Below the pieces are notes generated by a model. The model saw nothing but the letters and a program-made list of their open reading frames with translations, was not told the origin of the DNA and did not search any database. A stretch of 64,000 bases of DNA, taken from NCBI GenBank assembly GCA_036852015.1, contig JAANDG010000013.1, forward strand, positions 372,001-436,000, written 5' to 3'. Within the stretch, counting starts at the first letter, position 1. Each line of letters starts with the position of its first letter. The position numbers and the translations under genes are program-made. The DNA is from Pelodera strongyloides. Taxonomy: Eukaryota > Nematoda > Chromadorea > Rhabditida > Rhabditidae. Shown here in pieces: positions 59,014 to 64,000 of this stretch.

Positions 59014-62000
59014 ATGGACGTTCATGTGGGAACAGAGATCGGCGAGCCGCAAATTTTAACATCAACTCCACAAGGATCGCCTTTGTAAGTCGCCTGTGGT
59101 TTACCATTTTACTTTGCTAGTGTTCACTATGCAGTTTGTTCTTGTTTCTGTCGGTTTTCGTTGTCTTGGGCAGAGTTTAACTAATACATTCACTTCAAGA
59201 TATTGCTCAACGTTGGCTTCTCCTACTGGAGCATTTATTGCGCACGTCTCGGACTTCGTGGCGCCTTCCTCTGAGTCAGAGATGCCCAGCTTTATATCCA
59301 ATGCAGATGTTTCCCGGAGCACGGTGAGTTGTTCCTGTGCCCATTGTGAGCGAGCTTTTGGTTTTTTTAGAGACTTTTTCGCTTTGACATCAAGAAGCGC
59401 TTCGTTTTTATTATACCGTCCGTTTTCGTGTTTACTAAAAGGTTGGTAGAACAACCAGGCAACCGTTAAGAGAAGTATGCATGCGGTGATTCGTTAGTTT
59501 GTTTTCTTTAAAACCCATTTTTTAGATATTGTCCGAATTTCCGTTTTCTTCGAATGAGGTTAAAAGTTCTGGAAATGTGCTTTCTGGCCTCTATAACAGC
59601 GTATCGCCTCCCAACTGCATTGATAATCCTGCTGCAGCAGTGGAATCTGCTCGTTGTCGTCCTCATCATCGGAAACGAAAAAGTGCAGAGGTATTAAAAT
59701 AAGTAAACAACACTCTTACTCATAATTGTCATTATAACACAATCTTATTATATAAAAGAGTAACTGTAGCCTAATTTGCATACCGATGTGCGTTACGAAA
59801 TGCAAATTTTCGTGTTCGGGTATAAAAAGAGTGTCGCAGCTCAATATCGAAGTATGCATATGCAATTGTTTTATATTATGTGAATTGCTTATGATACGTT
59901 TGAAACTTTGTATATAAGTATGCCCATGCTAAACCAATCATATTTGATATTTCCATGTAAGACGCCGCAGGCGGCGTGAGCCGACTGGTACGAAATATTA
60001 TCCGATTTTTTCCCATCTTCGTTTCTAAAAGGCACAATAAGTTTTTTTTTTCATCATTGTCATGTTGCTCTAGACGTTTTTGTAACTCTTGTTCTATACT
60101 AATCAATATATATGTGATAACAATATTAAGTAGATCCGGAGTGTGATCTAAACAAAAGTCCGTGTATATATACGGTGTACGGTGCTACTAAAATTGGGGG
60201 GGGGGGGGAGGCAAAAATGGCTTTATAGGGGCGTGGGCCTAATAAAACTTCACACATAGGGGTAATAGACCAAGCCTGATCGATTGCAAGTAAAATTATC
60301 GACTAGGCGACTGACGTCAAGATATGCTGACTTTGCTAGTGAGGTTCCCCCCAAATAAGAGTGCGTTGATTAGTAAGAGGGTGCGATACGATCAGCGTAA
60401 GACAAAATGAGAGAGTGTGTAAAGAACGAGACTTAGAATACCCTAGGGGTACAAATAGGCAGATGGTAGGGGGTTCCCCCTTCCCTCTAAATGTTAGGTG
60501 GAACCCCCTTTTAGACATGTTTCTTGACCTATGCTAGGCGATTATCTACTTATTCATTTTCGCATTTTCTTACAAGTCGTTTTCGAAGGCTCCGAACCCA
60601 ATAAAAGGCATTACTGTGGTAAATCGTGTTGCTCAAGCTGATTGTTGTATCTTTTGTCATCCCTCTAAGTAAACGGTGCTCGCACAGAATGAGGAAGGCG
60701 CATCCCAATTTTTCTTTAAGTGCACAGGCAAGGAAAACGAAATAATTGCAGACACCGAGACACCACAGAAAAACCGTCATTAGTCATTAGTCCATCAACA
60801 ATTGGAGTTTCCCGTAAAAAAACCATCTGGCGACTTATTCATGACTGGTTCTTGACCATCTGATGACGGTTTTTGATGAAACTGTGTCAAGAGTTGGTTA
60901 CCAAACGGACAAGCTAGCCCATGAAAAGCTAGTGAACCGTTACAAAATGGGTTCATCCATTGCCTGTGTGGTCAGATTCTGAACTACTTCTCATGAATAG
61001 CAGGCAAGGACAGTAAGTCAACTAAACGGATCAGCGACACAGTTTATGATTCGCAATTGTGTAGTTGATTAAGAGGGTGCTAGAACCAAATTTGACTCCA
61101 ATTGGGTCACTTGCACTATTTTTCTAAAAAAAAATCAATAAGTCATGGTGACTGATCGATAAGTTTGTCAGAAATCAACTGGGCATGGTCTATTACTCCT
61201 ATATGTGAAGTTTCATTAGGCCACGCCCCCTATAAAGCGATTTTTTGACTGACTCCCCCCCCCCCCCAACTTTAGTAGCACCCTGTGTACTACTTTTTTT
61301 CTGCCCAACATCAATTTGGTGTGAGTTTGGTATCTTTCTTATAAGGCGAAAGTTTTGTCTTCGTTTATTGTGTACTGTCTTTAGTCGGCACTGTCTACTG
61401 TTGATGCTGATAGAAGCCAGGTTCCCGTTAAAATGGAATGCTCTGATGTGAATGGTCTCGTGAGAGAAGTGAAGGTTGAAGTTGGTGAGACGCCTACGCC
61501 TTGCACTCCAAAGCCCAAGGGGCCCACCAACAAGGTAACTAATATTAATTGAACTATCTGAAGAGTGTTTTTCATGTAGTTTTTATCTTGTATAGCCTAA
61601 ATCTAGGATATTTGCACTTTTCAATTCTTTAAATGTCTTAGGATCTTCTCAGCACTCCGAGCACAGCGATATTGGATGATTCGATAGAGATTCTTTCTAT
61701 TACGAAGAAGACTGACGGGTGAACAATCATTCATTAGTAGGGTGACAAGACTTGTGTTTCAACTTCGAATTCGTGTTTTGTTTGATGTGCTAGTTGCTGA
61801 AATTGCCTTAATTCCACTACTGTAATAGTGTCTCTAAAGTACCAGAGGATTGCTTGTAGCATTGTCATTAATTAACTGATGATAAAATTTGATTACGAAT
61901 AAATGAGAAAATCTGACTGTATGTCTGGTTGCGATAAATATTGCTCCCATTTCATTTTCAGACCCTTTGCGAAAGTTCCGTTGAGAAATCGTAAAAGGAA

Positions 62001-64000
62001 ACGCGTTCCTTCAAGTGTGAGGGCAGTTAAGGTCAGTTTCGATATTTTGTTTGTGCGGTTCACTGATTTACACTTTTCTCGTTGTGCCTGTCACTGTCTA
62101 TTATGTTTTTCGTTTTCCACAGAACGTAGAAATTTTTATATGAATTTTAAGTTAGTTTTTACAAATACAAGCATGTGTGGGTTTGATTTTTTTATTTCCT
62201 TTGTTAGCGCGATAGCGCTGCGCTAACATATATTAAGTTTTAACCTTTTATTTTTATTTAATTTTGAATCTGCCTATGCCCGCCGGCTGGCGACGAGTTG
62301 GCGACCACCTAGCCAAGTTTTCTGAGCTAACGATCTAACCACCTCGATTAGCATATTGCCGTTTCCGAATTGGGAAGTGATACAAAAAACCTCACAAAAC
62401 CAATCATAAATTGGCTGGCGACCACCTAGCCAAGTTTTCTGAGCTAACGATCTAACCACCTCGATTAGCATATTGCCGTTTCCGAATTGGGAAGTGATAC
62501 AAAAAACCTCACAAAACCAATCATAAATTGGCTGGCGACCACCTAAGTTTTCTGAGCTAACGATCTAACCACTCGATTAGCATATTGCCGTTTCCGAATT
62601 GGGAAGTGATACAAAAAACCTCAAAACCAATCATAAATTGGGTTTCGTAGTTTCATCTTCCATTCCCAGACTTACCTGTGGGGTAGGTGCTCCGTGCTCT
62701 TGTTCGCATTGGGGTTGGGGAACGGGAAGTTGAACATGTTTTTCGAAACTAAGTGTTACCGTGCCTTGGTGCTTCTCTTCCCATTGTTTCTGTTTGGATT
62801 GCAGAATTGTGTTATTGACGACACCGTGCTGACGCACAAATCAAGCGCTGCGGCGACTTGTATGGATATCACTGTACCAGCAAGAAGGTCTTCAGATGAA
62901 ATAAACAGCTCCCCAGATGAACAAGGCATGATGATGCAGGAATCTTATTATCATTCCAACCCGAACCCGAAGGTATTCACCATTTTGTGTTATATACATG
63001 TATTCACACATGCACACACGCGCTTGTATGAGAAATAAGAACACGTGTAGAGTACATTGTACATAGGTCAAGAAGAGGCGGAAATTGTTTTCGGCAGTCC
63101 GGAATTGGTGGAAGGGTACGCCAAGAATTCATGAAAAAAAATGGGTAAAATTTGGTGGAAGAGTGTCTATACCACGCCCCTTTTCTAGCAAATTAGGAAA
63201 ATTCGTGGAAAAGTGCAAAATTTATGGAATGGTTGACTCTATAGGGACATAAAAATGTCCAATTTTGGTGGAAGGCTGGAAGGGATTTTCCACACTTCTT
63301 GACCTCAGGTAGAGTAGTGACTGTTGAAGGTGGCTTCTCGGTGCTAGCGTTAAAAGTAAAAGTAAGACCATTGTGCGGGGCTAACGTTTGTTTAGTTTAC
63401 AAGTATCAAGTAATCATTTTAGCTAAGGACCATGCAAATGCACTGAGAGATCGACCGGACCGCACCGATCTTTTCCTTGTACGAAACTAGTTGAAACATT
63501 GACGAAAAACAAATCCACCGTGGGTAGAATAGCTTGAAAATTGTTGTGTTCAATGTTCATTTTCATTGTTGCATTTACTTTACAGAAACCGAATTCTGTG
63601 TCTTCTGGAAACGTGGAGTGTGAAGTGAATCTGGGGGCATGTGCCAAACCCCAACAGAAACAGATTTTGGTTCCGAGGCAAGCATGTTAATAATTACTTA
63701 TCACTTCACGTATACTATAGTCTTAGCCAACTGACAAATATTCCAGAAACCTATCAGGGGTAGACAGGAATATATCTGAACTTCGGATGTAAACTGTAAA
63801 TTCCGTTGTGCCGGGTGTGCGCTGACCTAAATTAAATGTGTCTTCTTGCTGCGTTAAGAGTTATAAACTGTGTCGTGGAATAATTCTTGTTATGGGCCTC
63901 TTCGATAATTACCAAGATACCAAGGCAGCGAACGGTGCGTTTTTGCTTCTTTAATATTTTTTTCCAGGATGATTCGCGAAGTTTGCAAGCTGGCAGAACT
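59014..64000 (+). CDS. Probable nuclear protein, unknown family (partial, 3' end beyond window)
   Basis: Exons: 59014-59084, 59200-59323 (5' boundary uncertain; 59174 is the alternative), 59526-59690, 61385-61534, 61642-61718, 61962-62031, 62805-62972, 63586-63677, 63968 to the window end; in frame, ~290 aa so far. The ATG lies 7 nt after a TATATACAG acceptor, which fits trans-splicing. The protein is Ser/Pro/Glu-rich and looks disordered, with two basic clusters resembling nuclear localisation signals (HHRKRKSAE and LRNRKRKRVPSS). No folded domain is visible yet; the last exon starts MIREVCKLAE and may begin one. The final intron uses a GC donor (AG|GCAAGC). Introns contain a 1.1 kb inverted-repeat element and a 117 bp tandem repeat. 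A chromatin or transcription role is only a guess. Confidence 0.75.
60181..61282. mobile_element. 1.1 kb inverted-repeat transposon with G-rich arms
   Basis: Arms of ~110 bp: GGTGCTACTAAAATTGGGGG at the left, and its near complement ending TTTAGTAGCACC at the right; further in, GGGGCGTGGGCCTAATAAAA pairs with its complement. No transposase frame inside; the interior includes the repeat related to 28.4-28.6 kb. Intron 3 of the right-hand gene. Confidence 0.8.
62296..62641 (+). repeat. 117 bp tandem repeat, three units
   Basis: Units start GGCGACCACCTAGCCAAG and end AACCAATCATAAATTG; two are complete, the third has small deletions. In intron 6 of the right-hand gene. Confidence 0.95.

Noticed and set aside
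59096..59454. 117 aa ORFs on both strands over the same bases
   Set aside because: The plus-strand frame is partly exon 2 of the right-hand gene plus intron; the minus-strand frame is its shadow.

Overview
The window looks like nuclear DNA of a nematode, most likely a rhabditid close to Caenorhabditis. Three things point there: introns end in the nematode consensus TTTTCAG; several first exons have a splice acceptor just upstream of the ATG, as expected for spliced-leader trans-splicing; and short runs of the nematode telomere motif TTAGGC occur inside introns. The best-matched proteins (decapping scavenger, RNA polymerase II subunit, TAPT1) are conserved eukaryotic families. The genus is inference. 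All exon models were assembled by eye from reading frame, splice sites and family knowledge; no search was run.

Layout. 0.5-7.4 kb, minus strand: rpb-11 (RPB11 subunit of RNA polymerase II, 5 exons, 117 aa) and, upstream of it, dcs-1 (scavenger decapping enzyme, 10 exons, 336 aa), both complete and possibly one stretched operon. 7.4-16.7 kb: repeat-rich, with a 3.5 kb element carrying 16 tandem copies of a ~180 bp unit (9.4-12.9 kb), purine-rich arrays, and weak minus-strand gene candidates near 8, 13.5-14 and 15.6-16.7 kb. 19.2-20.8 kb, minus: a secreted protein of unknown family (5 exons, 172 aa). 22.2-41.1 kb, plus: a 21-exon SLC22-type (organic ion) MFS transporter of 640 aa. Its 5.8 kb tenth intron contains, on the opposite strand, a complete papain-family cysteine protease gene (11 exons, 377 aa). 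41.8-43.2 kb, minus: a Ly-6-like cysteine-rich surface or secreted protein (3 exons, 123 aa). 43.4-47.3 kb: repeats, including a 21 bp minisatellite. 47.3-54.6 kb, minus: a TAPT1 orthologue (19 exons, 653 aa). 55.9-57.5 kb: a second, inverted copy of the tandem-repeat element. 58.4-58.8 kb: a broken non-LTR retrotransposon end. 59.0 kb to the window end, plus: a probable nuclear protein with basic stretches, cut by the window edge.

Introns and intergenic DNA are crowded with palindromic non-autonomous transposons. One class starts and ends in TTAA; another has GGGCGC termini and appears to sit in 3-bp TWA duplications. The genes do not form one pathway. dcs-1 and rpb-11 are mRNA metabolism and transcription genes; the transporter, protease, secreted protein and Ly-6-like protein look like membrane or secreted functions. 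I see no CRISPR array, rRNA gene or intact tRNA gene. The most unusual structures are the inverted pair of minisatellite-carrying elements and the protease gene nested in an intron between two direct copies of one TTAA transposon.
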